A stretch of 64,000 nucleotides of DNA from Roseivirga thermotolerans (GCF_014653175.1 NZ_BNAG01000003.1:682001-746000), one strand, 5' to 3'; counted from the stretch's first letter, positions 18,050 through 28,675 are shown. Notes: generated from the letters alone by a model not told the origin. Made by a program: numbers and translations.

Positions 18050-18817
18050 TTAAACTTTATTCTTTTCTGCAATTTCTTTAGCCAAACTTAAGTAGGCCAG
18101 TGAGCCTTTACTTTCGGCATCGTGCACAATGGCCGGAATACCGAAACTAGGCGATTCGCTCAACTTCACATTTCTTGGAATAATGGTTTCAAAAACCATG
18201 TTCTTGAAATGCGTTTGTACTTCTTCGACCACCTGATTGCTCAGGCGCAGGCGTACGTCATACATGGTGAGCAGAATGCCTTCAATTTCGAGGCTTGAAT
18301 TTAAACGTTTCTGTATAATAGTAATTGTGTTGAGCAATTTACCGAGTCCTTCTAAGGCAAAATACTCGCACTGAACGGGGATTATTACGGAATTTGAAGC
18401 TGTAAGTGCGTTGACGGTAATGAGCCCCAGAGAAGGGGCACAGTCTATGAGTATAAAGTCGTACTCATCGCGTACTTCGCTTAGCACTTCGCGCATTTTT
18501 TCTTCGCGATTGCTAATGTTAACCATTTCTACTTCTGCTCCCACCAGATTGATGTGTGAAGGAACAAGGTGTAGAAAGGAAACTTCGCTTTCTATAATGC
18601 AATCACGGATGTCGGCTTTGCCCACCATGCATTCGTAAATGCTCTTTTCAATTTCTCTGGGGTTGTGCCCCAAGCCAGATGTTGTGTTGGCCTGTGGATC
18701 GGCATCAATCACCAGTGTTTTATATTCCAGCACGGCAAGACTTGCGGCCAGGTTCATGGCAGAAGTGGTTTTTCCGACCCCGCCTTTTTGGTTTGCTATG
18801 GCTATAATTTTGCCCAT
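18050..18817 (-). CDS. parA: Chromosome-partitioning ATPase ParA (Soj)
   Basis: 255 residues. Deviant Walker [16 protein letters not shown] (about 10-24) starts right after [10 protein letters not shown], so there is no N-terminal DNA-binding domain, as in chromosomal Soj-type Par[13 protein letters not shown] and [11 protein letters not shown] are the other switch motifs. It forms the nucleoid-bound gradient that moves ParB-parS complexes. It lies 6 bases after the MBL hydrolase and 9 bases before parB. Confidence 0.97.
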   Translation of the reverse strand: MGKIIAIANQKGGVGKTTSAMNLAASLAVLEYKTLVIDADPQANTTSGLGHNPREIEKSIYECMVGKADIRDCIIESEVSFLHLVPSHINLVGAEVEMVNISNREEKMREVLSEVRDEYDFILIDCAPSLGLITVNALTASNSVIIPVQCEYFALEGLGKLLNTITIIQKRLNSSLEIEGILLTMYDVRLRLSNQVVEEVQTHFKNMVFETIIPRNVKLSESPSFGIPAIVHDAESKGSLAYLSLAKEIAEKNKV

Positions 18818-18823
18818 GTATAT

Positions 18824-19504
18824 TTAGAGTGAAAGGGTTTCTCCAATTGTTGGTAGTGTTAGGGTTACACCATTGGCCTCGGCTATTTGCATAGCTTGTT
18901 CATGGTCAATGGCCACATAGGGGAAGGTGTCGAAATGAACACCAATAAGCTTATTGCATTTCACCATTTCGCAGGCTTTCATTGCATCTTTTACCCCCAT
19001 GGTAAAATTGTCGCCAACCGGCATTATAGAAAAATCAAGGCTAAACTCTTCTCCAATGAGTTCCATGTCTTTGGTCAATGCGGTGTCTCCGGCATAGTAG
19101 AAGCAGCCTTCACTGTTGTGGATAACTACTCCGGCCGGGTGCCCTCCATAGCTGCCGTCTGGCATAGAACTGGAATGCACAGCATTTACCAGTTTTAGGG
19201 TGCCAAAGTCAAACGTTTTGGCTCCGCCATGGTTCATAGGATGGTTACGTTCCAGCCCTTTATTGCCAAACCAGGTCACTACTTCGAAGGTAGAAATAAT
19301 GGTAGCATTGCTTTGCTTGTAAATAGCTTCCACGTCCGCTACATGGTCTCCATGACCATGGCTTAGTATAATGTAATCGGGCTTTATGGAGTTAATATCT
19401 ACTCCCTTGGCCAACTCATTAGGTGTTATAAATGGGTCGAACAGTAATTGCTTACCCATGGTCTCAATTAGAAAAGACGAATGTCCGTAGTAAGTGAATT
19501 TCAT
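18824..19504 (-). CDS. UPF0173 metal-dependent hydrolase (MBL fold)
   Basis: 226 residues from the ATG at 19504. The frame stays open to 19594, but the -7 box at 19542-19549 lies inside that extension and the family begins MKFTYYGHSSFLIET. Metal ligands are in LSHGHGDHVAD (HxHxDH type), with YAGDT and GVHFDTFPY further on. The natural substrate of UPF0173 enzymes is unknown. It is the first gene of the operon with parA, parB, DUF5683 and dapB, with spacings of 6, 9, -1 and -4 bases. Confidence 0.94.
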   Translation of the reverse strand: MKFTYYGHSSFLIETMGKQLLFDPFITPNELAKGVDINSIKPDYIILSHGHGDHVADVEAIYKQSNATIISTFEVVTWFGNKGLERNHPMNHGGAKTFDFGTLKLVNAVHSSSMPDGSYGGHPAGVVIHNSEGCFYYAGDTALTKDMELIGEEFSLDFSIMPVGDNFTMGVKDAMKACEMVKCNKLIGVHFDTFPYVAIDHEQAMQIAEANGVTLTLPTIGETLSL

Positions 19505-19541
19505 GTTTCGGCCTGAATTTTCTCCTGTTAAGTAGAGGGTA

Positions 19542-19549
19542 CAAAGATA
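19542..19549 (-). promoter_or_regulatory. -7 box TATCTTTG of the UPF0173-parAB-dapB operon
   Basis: Exact TAnnTTTG match 37 bases before the ATG at 19504. It decides that start and would drive the whole five-gene operon. No good -33 element is visible. Confidence 0.55.
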
Positions 19550-19860
19550 TAAGAATAGGCGAAAGATTAATCCAGAGTTTATGCACACAATCAAGGGGTA
19601 GATCGTTGATAACTTTTTAAGGTGTTGATAGCCTTGGACTTATTATGTGTGAAAGGAGTTGACCTTTTATAAGGCCTTTAAAATGAGGGGTATGAAAGAA
19701 GCTTTTGAAATATGAGGCCAAGAAACCTTGGGGAGTACAAGGCAACGTTTTTCAGGTACTTTAAAGTAAGAGAGAAATTAAATGCTGCTGTTAGGCTGGG
19801 GTTTAGAGGGTTTCGAAATGGTCAATCGTAGTGTTTTGGCAAGGGCAATGGGTACAATAA

Positions 19861-20027
19861 ACGAGCGTCTCAAAATCATTCCATCGTTATTCTTTAGCTA
19901 TTTGTCTGTATAAGAACTTAGATTAGAGCGAATACTGCTAGTTTACGAGTAGAGCATTACGTTCTAAAATAAGCCATTTAAATGGCTAAAGGAGAATAAC
20001 GAGTTTTACGTTTTTGAGACGCTTCGT
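19861..20027. repeat. Long imperfect inverted repeat, MITE-like or structured RNA
   Basis: The left arm 19861-19898 and right arm 19985-20027 pair almost throughout: ACGAGCGTCTCAAAA with the complement of TTTTGAGACGCTTCGT, and CGTTATTCTTTAGC with the complement of GCTAAAGGAGAATAACG. The middle 86 bases add smaller palindromes (TAAGAACTTA at 19911-19920). No direct target duplication is visible. It ends 9 bases before the yidC stop codon, so it would also form the 3' end of the pyrG-yidC transcript. Confidence 0.65.
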
Positions 20028-20036
20028 CTTATACTT

Positions 20037-21866
20037 TTATTTCTTCTTTCGGCCTTTCTGTTGTTGTTTCTTAGCTTCCTGGCTTGCCTTCATGGCATTC
20101 TCCAGTCTTTGCTGAAACTTAGATTTGCCTTTTGTCGCATTCTTCTTCTTATTTTCCTCCAGTTGCTCTCTGATTTTATCTTCATCGATAAACCTTCTAA
20201 TCATGGTTTGCTGACCGAAAGTAACCAGGTTGGAAATAAAGTAGTAGAAGCTAAGACCTGCCGAATAGCTGTTTAACACAAACATGAATACTACCGGCAT
20301 TATATAACCAATGTTTTTCATAGGCCCCTGCACAGTACTTACCTGATTGTTGGACCAGGTAATGGCCAGAGTAGAAAGGGTCATGAGCAAGGTGAACCCA
20401 CTAACATGCGACCCATAGAAAGGTATGGTAAAACCAAGGTTAAAGAGCACATCGTAGGTAGAAAGGTCTGTGGCCCACAGAAATGATTCTTGCCTAAGTT
20501 CTATGGAATTCGGGAAGAAGAAGAACATAGCGAACAAGAAAGGCATTTGCAAAAGCAGTGGTACACAACCACTAATTGGGTTCACGCCCATTTCTCGATA
20601 AAGCTTCATCTGCTCCTGCTGCATCTTTTGCATGTCGCCACCGGTTTTTTCCTTTAGCGCATCCAACTCAGGTTTTAGCACTTTCATTTTCGCCATCGAG
20701 AGGTACGACTTTCTGGAAAGCGGGAAAAGAGCCAGTTTAATAATGAGTACTATGATGATAATGATGACACCATAGTTGGAGATGTGTTGTTCCAGAAAGC
20801 TGAAAAGCTGAACAATGATATATTTATTTACCCAGCTAACCAGCTTATAGCCCATGTATACATTGTCATCATAAGCTTCTGTTACTCTTTTGAGTACTTT
20901 GTAACTGTTCGGGCCATAGTAATAGGTAAAGTCAGCTCCATTGTAAAGATTGTCTACGGGCATTTTGAGTTCCATACGCCCGAGCTCCACATAAGAAGTG
21001 TCATTTACAGGAGCGTTAAACAAGGTGCCACTGGTAAATCCATTTTGAGATATAATACCTGCATTAAAGAACTTCTGCGAAAAACTAGCCCACTTTATTC
21101 CCTCACCAATGTTTTCTTGCTGAGCTTCGTTAGACATCTCTTTCAGATTGTCTGAATCTTCCGTAAGGGTATAGTAGCGTACGGTGGTTTTGTTTCGTGC
21201 ATCGTCCAAATTGGTTTCGAAACGCTTCATTTTGTCTTCCCAAACCCAGGTTACTTCGTTGGAAAGTACCTTGTTCTGAAGCCCGTTCAGTTTGAGGTTA
21301 TAATGGAGGTCATAACGATCTCCAAACAGCGTATAGGTTTGTTGTACAGTAGAGCCATCGGCCAAGGTGGCTGTAAATACAATTCGGGTAGAATCGCCCG
21401 CCTGAACTAGTTCGGGTTGGCTGTCCGGAACAAAGTACAGATCGGTCAGGTCAATAATACCATGGGTTGTTCCTATTTGCAGATCGAGGCTAGAACTCTC
21501 ACTATCGAAAAGAATGAGCGGCTCTTTTTTATGGTTGAGGTACTCTTTCAGTTCTACTGATTCAATGATTCCACCTTTGGTGCTAAAATTGTATCTGGCC
21601 TTTTCTGTTTCAACCTGAAACTTATTGTTTTCTCCGTTCATGGCAGAGGCAAACACACCATACTGAGAGCTAAGCACAGAGTCTTGCTCTGCGGCATCAG
21701 GTGCTTCAGTCTGGGGTTTTTCTACCGCAATATCTGCCGGAGTGTTTACCGTTGTAGAATCGGTTGTTACAAGCGGTTGCTCTTGCACCGGTGGCTTAAA
21801 CACCAGGGAGTAACCAATCAATAAGACCGCAATTAAGACAAGGCCAACGGCCTGATTTCTGTCCAT
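20037..21866 (-). CDS. yidC: Membrane protein insertase YidC
   Basis: 609 residues. N-terminal helix (about 5-22, MDRNQAVGLVLIAVLLIGYSL), large periplasmic beta domain (about 50-350), then the conserved five-helix insertase domain (about 365-570) with ISNYGVIIIIIVLIIKLALFPL and NPISGCVPLLLQMPFLFAMF, and a Lys/Gln-rich cytoplasmic tail (KKQQQKGRKKK) that binds ribosomes. It inserts and folds inner-membrane proteins with or without SecYEG. It starts 11 bases after pyrG, so the two share a transcript. Confidence 0.98.
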   Translation of the reverse strand: MDRNQAVGLVLIAVLLIGYSLVFKPPVQEQPLVTTDSTTVNTPADIAVEKPQTEAPDAAEQDSVLSSQYGVFASAMNGENNKFQVETEKARYNFSTKGGIIESVELKEYLNHKKEPLILFDSESSSLDLQIGTTHGIIDLTDLYFVPDSQPELVQAGDSTRIVFTATLADGSTVQQTYTLFGDRYDLHYNLKLNGLQNKVLSNEVTWVWEDKMKRFETNLDDARNKTTVRYYTLTEDSDNLKEMSNEAQQENIGEGIKWASFSQKFFNAGIISQNGFTSGTLFNAPVNDTSYVELGRMELKMPVDNLYNGADFTYYYGPNSYKVLKRVTEAYDDNVYMGYKLVSWVNKYIIVQLFSFLEQHISNYGVIIIIIVLIIKLALFPLSRKSYLSMAKMKVLKPELDALKEKTGGDMQKMQQEQMKLYREMGVNPISGCVPLLLQMPFLFAMFFFFPNSIELRQESFLWATDLSTYDVLFNLGFTIPFYGSHVSGFTLLMTLSTLAITWSNNQVSTVQGPMKNIGYIMPVVFMFVLNSYSAGLSFYYFISNLVTFGQQTMIRRFIDEDKIREQLEENKKKNATKGKSKFQQRLENAMKASQEAKKQQQKGRKKK

Positions 21867-21877
21867 ATGTATACTAA

Positions 21878-23515
<1,638 letters not shown>

Positions 23516-23525
23516 TTATGGGACA

Positions 23526-23533
23526 CAAAGGTA
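23526..23533 (-). promoter_or_regulatory. -7 box TACCTTTG of pyrG-yidC
   Basis: Exact TAnnTTTG match on the minus strand, 34 bases before the pyrG ATG. The -33 region is weak. Confidence 0.55.
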
Positions 23534-23595
23534 AGACTTTTCATTTGAAACCGCCCCGACAAATTTATTCTTTGTGTGAACTGCCCGGACCATTT

Positions 23596-23627
23596 TTTGA
23601 ATAGCCCTGAATAAAGCCCTAACTTTG
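23596..23627 (+). promoter_or_regulatory. -33/-7 promoter of the CCA-enzyme gene
   Basis: TTTG at 23596-23599 and TAACTTTG at 23620-23627 are separated by 20 bases, matching the Bacteroidota -33/-7 pattern on both elements. The ATG follows at 23649. This is one of the best promoters in the window and decides the start against the TTG at 23625. Confidence 0.75.
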
Positions 23628-23648
23628 CAGCCTTTTAGCTTAAACCTC

Positions 23649-25073
23649 ATGAATCTTTCTTCGAAACTACAAGAGCCAATCTTTAAAACCGTTGGCAAGG
23701 TGGCAGATAAACTAGGGTTGGAAACCTATGTAGTAGGAGGTTATGTAAGAGACCTTCTGTTAAAAAGAGAAAGTAAAGACATAGACTTTGTGTGTGTGGG
23801 CAGTGGTGTGCAACTGGCAGAAGAGGTGCATAGAGCTCTTGGAGGGAAGCTTCCTTTTAATGTTTTCAAGAACTTTGGTACGGCCAGTATTAAACAGTCT
23901 GACTGGGAATTGGAGTTTGTGGGTGCCAGAAAAGAATCTTACCAGAGAAGCTCACGTAAACCAGTAGTTGAAAACGGTACCTTGCAAGACGATCAGAACC
24001 GCAGAGATTTCACCATCAATGCCATGGCCATTTGTCTTAATGAATCTAGATATGGTGAGCTGGTCGATCCGTTTGACGGGCAAAACGACTTAAAGGAAAA
24101 GCTTATTAAAACCCCGTTGGCTCCTGAAACAACCTTTTCAGACGATCCGCTAAGAATGATGCGTGCCATAAGGTTTGCCTCTCAGCTGAAATTCGATATT
24201 GATGCCGATACTTTCGAAGGTATTTTACAGATGAACGAACGGATTGGTATTGTGTCTAAAGAAAGAATTATTGTTGAGCTCAATAAGATTATTCTTTCCG
24301 AAGAGCCTTCTTATGGGTTTAAGCTACTGTTTCATAGTGGTTTGCTAAAAGAGATATTTCCGGAAATGGTTGCACTACAAGGTGTACAAACCATTGAAGA
24401 TAAATCGCACAAAGACAATTTTTATCATACCCTGCAGGTGCTAGACAATATAAGTCAAAACACCGATAACTTGTGGTTGCGTTGGGCGGCCATATTGCAC
24501 GACATTGCCAAGCCGGCTACGAAGCGGTTCAACAAAAAGGTGGGGTGGACCTTCCATGGCCACGAAGATAAAGGAGCCAGAATGGTGCCGGGCATTTTTA
24601 GGAGGATGAAGCTACCCATGGGGGAGCCCATGCGCTACGTGCAAAAACTTGTGAGGCTACATCTTAGGCCTATTCCACTGGTGAAAGAGGAAATTACCGA
24701 TTCGGCCGTAAGGCGATTGCTCTATGAGGCCGGAGACGATATTGAAGACCTCATGACTCTCTGCAGGGCCGATATTACTTCTAAAAATAACCTGAAGGTG
24801 AAGCGTTTTTTGAGCAATTTCGATAAGGTTGAACAAAAAATGCGCGAGGTGGAGGAGAAGGATAAAATTCGTAACTTTCAACCCGTTATCACCGGAGAAA
24901 TCATTATGCGTACTTTTGGCCTTCAACCGGGCCGCGTAGTTGGTGAACTCAAAGAGGCGTTGAAAGAAGCAGTGTTGGAAGGTGAAATCCAGAATGAATT
25001 TGACGAAGCCTACAGGTTCCTACTTAAACTAGGTGAGGAAAAAGGCTTAGTTGTTGTAAACGATAAGAATTAA
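23649..25073 (+). CDS. CCA tRNA nucleotidyltransferase with HD domain
   Basis: 474 residues from the ATG at 23649. The nucleotidyltransferase head has VVGGYVRDLLLKRESKDIDF with the metal-binding D-x-D. RRDFTINAMAI and DDPLRMMRAIRFASQL form the neck motifs, and the HD domain starts at HDIAKP (near residue 290). It adds or repairs the 3' CCA of tRNAs, which this genome's tRNA-Arg does not encode; a poly(A) polymerase role cannot be excluded from sequence alone. It is followed 10 bases later by a TPR protein. Confidence 0.95.
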   Translation: MNLSSKLQEPIFKTVGKVADKLGLETYVVGGYVRDLLLKRESKDIDFVCVGSGVQLAEEVHRALGGKLPFNVFKNFGTASIKQSDWELEFVGARKESYQRSSRKPVVENGTLQDDQNRRDFTINAMAICLNESRYGELVDPFDGQNDLKEKLIKTPLAPETTFSDDPLRMMRAIRFASQLKFDIDADTFEGILQMNERIGIVSKERIIVELNKIILSEEPSYGFKLLFHSGLLKEIFPEMVALQGVQTIEDKSHKDNFYHTLQVLDNISQNTDNLWLRWAAILHDIAKPATKRFNKKVGWTFHGHEDKGARMVPGIFRRMKLPMGEPMRYVQKLVRLHLRPIPLVKEEITDSAVRRLLYEAGDDIEDLMTLCRADITSKNNLKVKRFLSNFDKVEQKMREVEEKDKIRNFQPVITGEIIMRTFGLQPGRVVGELKEALKEAVLEGEIQNEFDEAYRFLLKLGEEKGLVVVNDKN

Positions 25074-25083
25074 TAACCATAAA

Positions 25084-25779
25084 ATGATGAAGTTCAGACT
25101 TTTGCTGATGGCCCTGGTACTCACGTTGAGCAGCCAAATCAGTTTTGCACAAGACAGCACCTACATTTCTAATGAATACGCTAAGGCTGTTGCGCTATAT
25201 AATAGAGCGCAGCGCTACAACGATGGGGTACTTACCCGTCAGGCTCTAATGGAAATGGCTATTCTTAGCCCCAGAGATACGTCCGTGCTTCGGTCGTTGG
25301 CAGAGCTATATTTCAATAATGGGCAGTATGTTTCAAGTGCAATGGTTTCTATGGACATGGTGAAACTGCACCCAAATAATATGGTGGCCCTTGAAATTGC
25401 AGCATTGAGCTACGAAAGTCTCCGCCTGTACGACAAAGCCATTGAACAATACGAGGCCATGTGGCTGAATACAGAAAATACAACTATTCTGTATCAGATA
25501 ACTTATTTACAGTACATGATTGATAGGTATGAAGAGGCCAAGGCAAACCTCAATATTTTGCAGAGCAAAATTAAAGATGGTGATAAAATTAGTCTCTCTA
25601 AACAAGATGGCTCTGTACAGGAAGTTGCCTTTGCTGCAGCTCTTCAAAATTTGAGAGGATTAATTGCCAAAGATCAAGGCAATGTAGAAGCTGCCAGAAC
25701 CCACTTTACCAAAGCATTGGAGATTACACCTGAGTTTGAGGCCGCCAAAAATAGTCTGGCCGAACTGAACAAAGGATAA
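25084..25779 (+). CDS. Secreted TPR-repeat protein
   Basis: 231 residues with a signal peptide (MMKFRLLLMALVLTLSSQISFA). About four TPR-like helical hairpins follow (SVLRSLAELYFNNGQYVSSA, YDKAIEQYEAMW, YEEAKANLNILQ, NVEAARTHFTKALEITPEF). It is probably a periplasmic scaffold; the partner is unknown. It is cotranscribed with the CCA enzyme and a strong terminator follows at 25805. Confidence 0.85.
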   Translation: MMKFRLLLMALVLTLSSQISFAQDSTYISNEYAKAVALYNRAQRYNDGVLTRQALMEMAILSPRDTSVLRSLAELYFNNGQYVSSAMVSMDMVKLHPNNMVALEIAALSYESLRLYDKAIEQYEAMWLNTENTTILYQITYLQYMIDRYEEAKANLNILQSKIKDGDKISLSKQDGSVQEVAFAAALQNLRGLIAKDQGNVEAARTHFTKALEITPEFEAAKNSLAELNKG

Positions 25780-25804
25780 AAACCAACAGCACTTTATTAA
25801 AACC

Positions 25805-25864
25805 AGGCTTTTCAAACAACCGGCATTCATGGCAATGAGGTGGTTTGAGAAGCCTTCTTTTTTT
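25805..25864 (+). terminator. Rho-independent terminator of the cca-TPR operon
   Basis: 17-base arms (25805-25821 and 25839-25855) pair with one G-U and one mismatch around a 17-base loop, followed by TCTTTTTTT. Confidence 0.85.
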
Positions 25865-25880
25865 GTCGGGCACCTAATTT

Positions 25881-25911
25881 TTTGAGTCGGCTCCGAATAT
25901 CCTTATCTTTC
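25881..25911 (+). promoter_or_regulatory. -33/-7 promoter of the ECF sigma gene
   Basis: TTTG at 25881-25884, a 19-base spacer, then TATCTTTC (7 of 8 to TAnnTTTG) at 25904-25911. The gene starts at 25961. Confidence 0.5.
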
Positions 25912-25960
25912 TTATGCAACCCCGGGCAGACTTTGGTGTCTTTAGCCCGATCTTAAAGAA

Positions 25961-26524
25961 TTGAGTACCGGTTATCACAATATTCATCAGGGAATTATCG
26001 ATCGCTGTTTGCAGGGCGACCGATTGGCTCATTATGAACTATACAAGCTGTACTCCAGAGCAATGTACAATACCAGTTTGCGCATAACTGGTAATGAAAT
26101 GGATGCAGAAGATGTGTTGCAAGAGTCCTTCGTAAGTGCTTTTAAGAACCTGGCAAACTATAGAGGGACTGCCTCTTTTGGTAGTTGGCTTAAAAGAATA
26201 GTAATTAATAATGCGATTAACCTGGTAAAGAAGAGGAGGTTCGATTTAGAGTCTGTGGAGGGTAAGGAAGATGCCGAAGCATTGTTAGAAACCAAAGAAG
26301 ATGAAGCCGATGTGACCTATGATTTTCAACTCGTAAAAGAAGGGATCAACCGGTTGCCGGAGGGGTATCGATTAGTGCTCACTTTATACCTTATTGAGGG
26401 CTACGACCACAAAGAAATTGCCCAAATTTTGGGAATTACAGAGTCAACCTCCAAATCGCAATTCAACAGGTCGAAGAAAAAATTAAAAGAGATAGTTAAG
26501 GAGGAATTGAAATATGCAGGATAA
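25961..26524 (+). CDS. ECF-type RNA polymerase sigma factor
   Basis: 187 residues. Sigma region 2 has MYNTSLRITGNEMDAEDVLQESFVSAF, split as NEMDAEDVLQESF for core binding and GSWLKRIVINNAINLVKK for -10 recognition. Region 4 has LPEGYRLVLTLYLIEGYDHKEIA and the HTH ITESTSKSQFNRSKKKL. The only plausible start is TTG at 25961: the frame is closed by a TAG at 25943, and an ATG at 25914 is in another frame and stops at once. The target regulon is unknown. The gene overlaps the next one by 11 bases. Confidence 0.95.
   Translation: MSTGYHNIHQGIIDRCLQGDRLAHYELYKLYSRAMYNTSLRITGNEMDAEDVLQESFVSAFKNLANYRGTASFGSWLKRIVINNAINLVKKRRFDLESVEGKEDAEALLETKEDEADVTYDFQLVKEGINRLPEGYRLVLTLYLIEGYDHKEIAQILGITESTSKSQFNRSKKKLKEIVKEELKYAG
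26499..26504 (+). promoter_or_regulatory. Strong Shine-Dalgarno AGGAGG inside the sigma gene
   Basis: AGGAGG lies 9 bases before the ATG at 26514. Such sites are rare in this window, so the overlapping gene has its own efficient initiation signal. Confidence 0.6.
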
Positions 26525-27062
26525 TGACAAATTGGAAGCGTTGATTCGCAATAACCGCGAGTCGTTCGATTCTCACGAACCAAGGCCTGAAAACTGGCAG
26601 AAGATTGAAGCCGAACTTGGCTTTGACCAAAGAAGAGATAATAAAACTCAGAGCCTTTGGCTGTGGAAAGCCGCTGTTATTCTCCTGTTGGGAGTGGTAG
26701 CCTTTCTTTTGGCCGACAAATACAATCAATCCGAACCTCTGGAAGAGCAACTGGCCAGTGTGCAGCATTTTGAGGAGTTAGAAACCTTCTACACTTCATT
26801 GATTAACAACAAGAGAGAGCGACTTTCTGAAGTGAAAGGAGAGTCTAGTTTCGATTTACAGGTTGAGATGAAGGAGCTGGATGAGATTTATTCTGACCTG
26901 AGAGAACTGTTTCTGGAGAGTCAGCCCTCTGAACAGGTGTTGGAGCGGCTGGTTCATTTATTAAGGCAAAAGCTCCATGTAATAGATAGTCAGTTAGAAA
27001 TTATTGAACAGGAGCAACTGCCTGAAGAAATGAAGAAAGAGATGGAGGTAAACTCCCTTTGA
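26514..27062 (+). CDS. Membrane protein, probable regulator (anti-sigma) of the upstream ECF factor
   Basis: 182 residues. An N-terminal cytoplasmic stretch of about 45 residues ends at PENWQKIEAELG. One membrane helix (about 46-66, LWKAAVILLLGVVAFLLA) follows, and then a charged, helical periplasmic part. The order, the 11-base overlap with an ECF sigma gene and the single-pass topology fit an anti-sigma factor, but there is no zinc-binding HxxxCxxC motif and the cytoplasmic part is short. The role is inferred from context. Confidence 0.7.
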   Translation: MQDNDKLEALIRNNRESFDSHEPRPENWQKIEAELGFDQRRDNKTQSLWLWKAAVILLLGVVAFLLADKYNQSEPLEEQLASVQHFEELETFYTSLINNKRERLSEVKGESSFDLQVEMKELDEIYSDLRELFLESQPSEQVLERLVHLLRQKLHVIDSQLEIIEQEQLPEEMKKEMEVNSL

Positions 27063-27063
27063 G

Positions 27064-27762
27064 CTAGGCTTTTTCTACCGGATTGGCAGAGTCAATTACA
27101 AAGCCTTTTTCACACTTCAGCGTGCGTTTCGGGTAGTTTTCTATGAGCTTAAAGTCGTGGGTTGCCATTAAAATGGCGGTTCCGCTTTTGTTAATTTCCA
27201 AAAACGTCTTAAAAATCCCTTCAGATACTTCCGGGTCAAGGTTACCCGTAGGCTCATCGGCAATAAGCAGTGATGGTTCGTTTACAAGTGCGCGTGCAAT
27301 AACCACTCGTTGTTGTTCGCCTCCGGAGAGCTGGTGAGGCATTTTGCTCGATACAGAGCCAAGGCCTACACGCATTAATACTTCGGCCAGGCGGCTTTTC
27401 ATTTTTGCCTTGTCTGTCCAGCCGGTGGCACGCATTACAAAATATATGTTTTCGGCCACGTTACGGTCGGGCAGGAGTTGAAAGTCTTGAAAGATGATAC
27501 CCAGCTTTCTTCTTAGTAATGGAATTTGGTTTCGTTTGATGTTCTCAATGTCGAATCCGGCAATCCGAATGCTGCCCATGTGTAAGGGGAGGTCGCAATA
27601 CAAAGTTTTGAGGAGAGAGCTTTTTCCGCTTCCTGTGCGGCCAACCAGATAAACGAATTCACCTTTGTCTATTTTAAGGTTTATGTTGTTTAAAACAGTA
27701 GTGTCTTCCTGAAAAATGCTCGCATCTACTATGCGCACTATTGGCTCTCCCGAAAATGTCAT
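27064..27762 (-). CDS. FtsE-like ABC transporter ATPase
   Basis: 232 residues. Walker A GRTGSGKSS, Q-loop FQDFQLLPDRNVAENIYFV, signature LSGGEQQR, Walker B LLIADEPTGNLDPE, H-loop ATHD. LLPDRNVAENI is typical of FtsE, which with FtsX regulates peptidoglycan hydrolysis at the division site. No ftsX lies next to it. The ATG abuts the stop of the 87-residue protein upstream (27763), so the three genes from the aldolase onward form one operon. Confidence 0.85.
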   Translation of the reverse strand: MTFSGEPIVRIVDASIFQEDTTVLNNINLKIDKGEFVYLVGRTGSGKSSLLKTLYCDLPLHMGSIRIAGFDIENIKRNQIPLLRRKLGIIFQDFQLLPDRNVAENIYFVMRATGWTDKAKMKSRLAEVLMRVGLGSVSSKMPHQLSGGEQQRVVIARALVNEPSLLIADEPTGNLDPEVSEGIFKTFLEINKSGTAILMATHDFKLIENYPKRTLKCEKGFVIDSANPVEKA

Positions 27763-28026
27763 TTAGATTTCTAGTTTTTGAAGTTTGCCAAAAGGCAATT
27801 CAGTAATCAATTTTCTTAACGCCACCTCTTTGCCTTCTAGTCCATACTTGTCCAGATTTTTCAGCGGACGATCGGCTCTAAAGTAGGCTATCAATACAAA
27901 GTTTTCGTCTCTCAACTGAATGTAGTCAGGAATTTTGGCCTTGCCTTTTACTTTGATGATGTACATTTCTGATGTTAGCTCCGGAGTATTTGAATAACCC
28001 GGAGCTTTAACTATTGTTTTACCCAT
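27763..28026 (-). CDS. Conserved small protein of unknown function
   Basis: 87 residues from the ATG at 28026, which overlaps the aldolase stop by 8 bases; four codons further up is a second ATG (28038). It looks like a small globular alpha/beta protein ([51 protein letters not shown]), with no signal or membrane segment. I do not recognise the family. It is wedged between an aldolase and the FtsE-like ATPase without gaps. Confidence 0.75.
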   Translation of the reverse strand: MGKTIVKAPGYSNTPELTSEMYIIKVKGKAKIPDYIQLRDENFVLIAYFRADRPLKNLDKYGLEGKEVALRKLITELPFGKLQKLEI

Positions 28027-28675
28027 TGGCCTTGGCATGATCTGCTAAAAACTGAGCCAGTCCCTTATCAGTAAGCGGATGGTTCAACAAGCTGGTAATA
28101 ACCTTCAGTGGGCAGGTGGCTACATCGGCACCAATCTCGGCACATTGAATAAGGTGCATGGTGTGTCTGATAGAGGCGGCCAAAACTTCGGTCATGTAAC
28201 CGTAATTGTCATAAATGCCTACAATTTGTTCAATCAACTGAAGTCCGTCATAGCTGATATCGTCAAGCCTTCCAATAAATGGAGATACGTATGATGCCCC
28301 TGCTTTGGCTGCCAGCAAAGCCTGACCGGCCGAAAACACCAGGGTGCAATTGGTTCGTATACCCTCTGCTGTAAAATATTTAATGGCCTTAACTCCATCC
28401 TTAATCATCGGAATTTTAACCACAATCTTGTCGTCAATCTTGGCAAGTTCTTTACCTTCTTTAATCATTCCGTCAAAGTCAGTAGCAATTACCTCGGCAC
28501 TTACGTTATCATCTACAATGTCGCAAATGGCTTTATAGTGGGCCTTTACATTGGCTTCTCCGGCAATGCCTTCCTTGGCCATAAGTGAAGGATTGGTGGT
28601 TACGCCATCCAAAACACCAAGGTCATAGGCTTCTTGAATTTCATTCAAATTAGCGGTGTCAATAAAGAACTTCAT
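28019..28675 (-). CDS. Transaldolase-like fructose-6-phosphate aldolase family protein
   Basis: 218 residues from the ATG at 28675, the family length; the open frame to 28759 is excluded by the promoter box at 28703. [16 protein letters not shown] and [13 protein letters not shown] are the class signature. The Schiff-base lysine is Lys87 in VVKIPM, and SPFIGRLDD lies in the phosphate-binding region. Members are either small transaldolases of the pentose phosphate pathway or FSA; sequence alone does not separate them, but in this phylum transaldolase is more likely. Confidence 0.93.
   Translation of the reverse strand: MKFFIDTANLNEIQEAYDLGVLDGVTTNPSLMAKEGIAGEANVKAHYKAICDIVDDNVSAEVIATDFDGMIKEGKELAKIDDKIVVKIPMIKDGVKAIKYFTAEGIRTNCTLVFSAGQALLAAKAGASYVSPFIGRLDDISYDGLQLIEQIVGIYDNYGYMTEVLAASIRHTMHLIQCAEIGADVATCPLKVITSLLNHPLTDKGLAQFLADHAKANG

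Larger units (their letters stand above)
19505..20036 (+). other. 532-bp gene-free region between the parAB operon and yidC
   Basis: No credible ORF. It holds the operon promoter (19542-19549), one exact TTATnCACA DnaA-box match (19579-19587), two weaker ones (19604-19612 and 19623-19631, minus strand, two mismatches each) and a long imperfect inverted repeat (19861-20027). The stretch 19640-19855 shows nothing I recognise. Confidence 0.6.

Noticed and set aside
17132-18817. parAB as part of an integrated plasmid
   Set aside because: The Soj-type ParA without an N-terminal DNA-binding domain and the conserved parAB-DUF5683-dapB order mark the chromosomal system.
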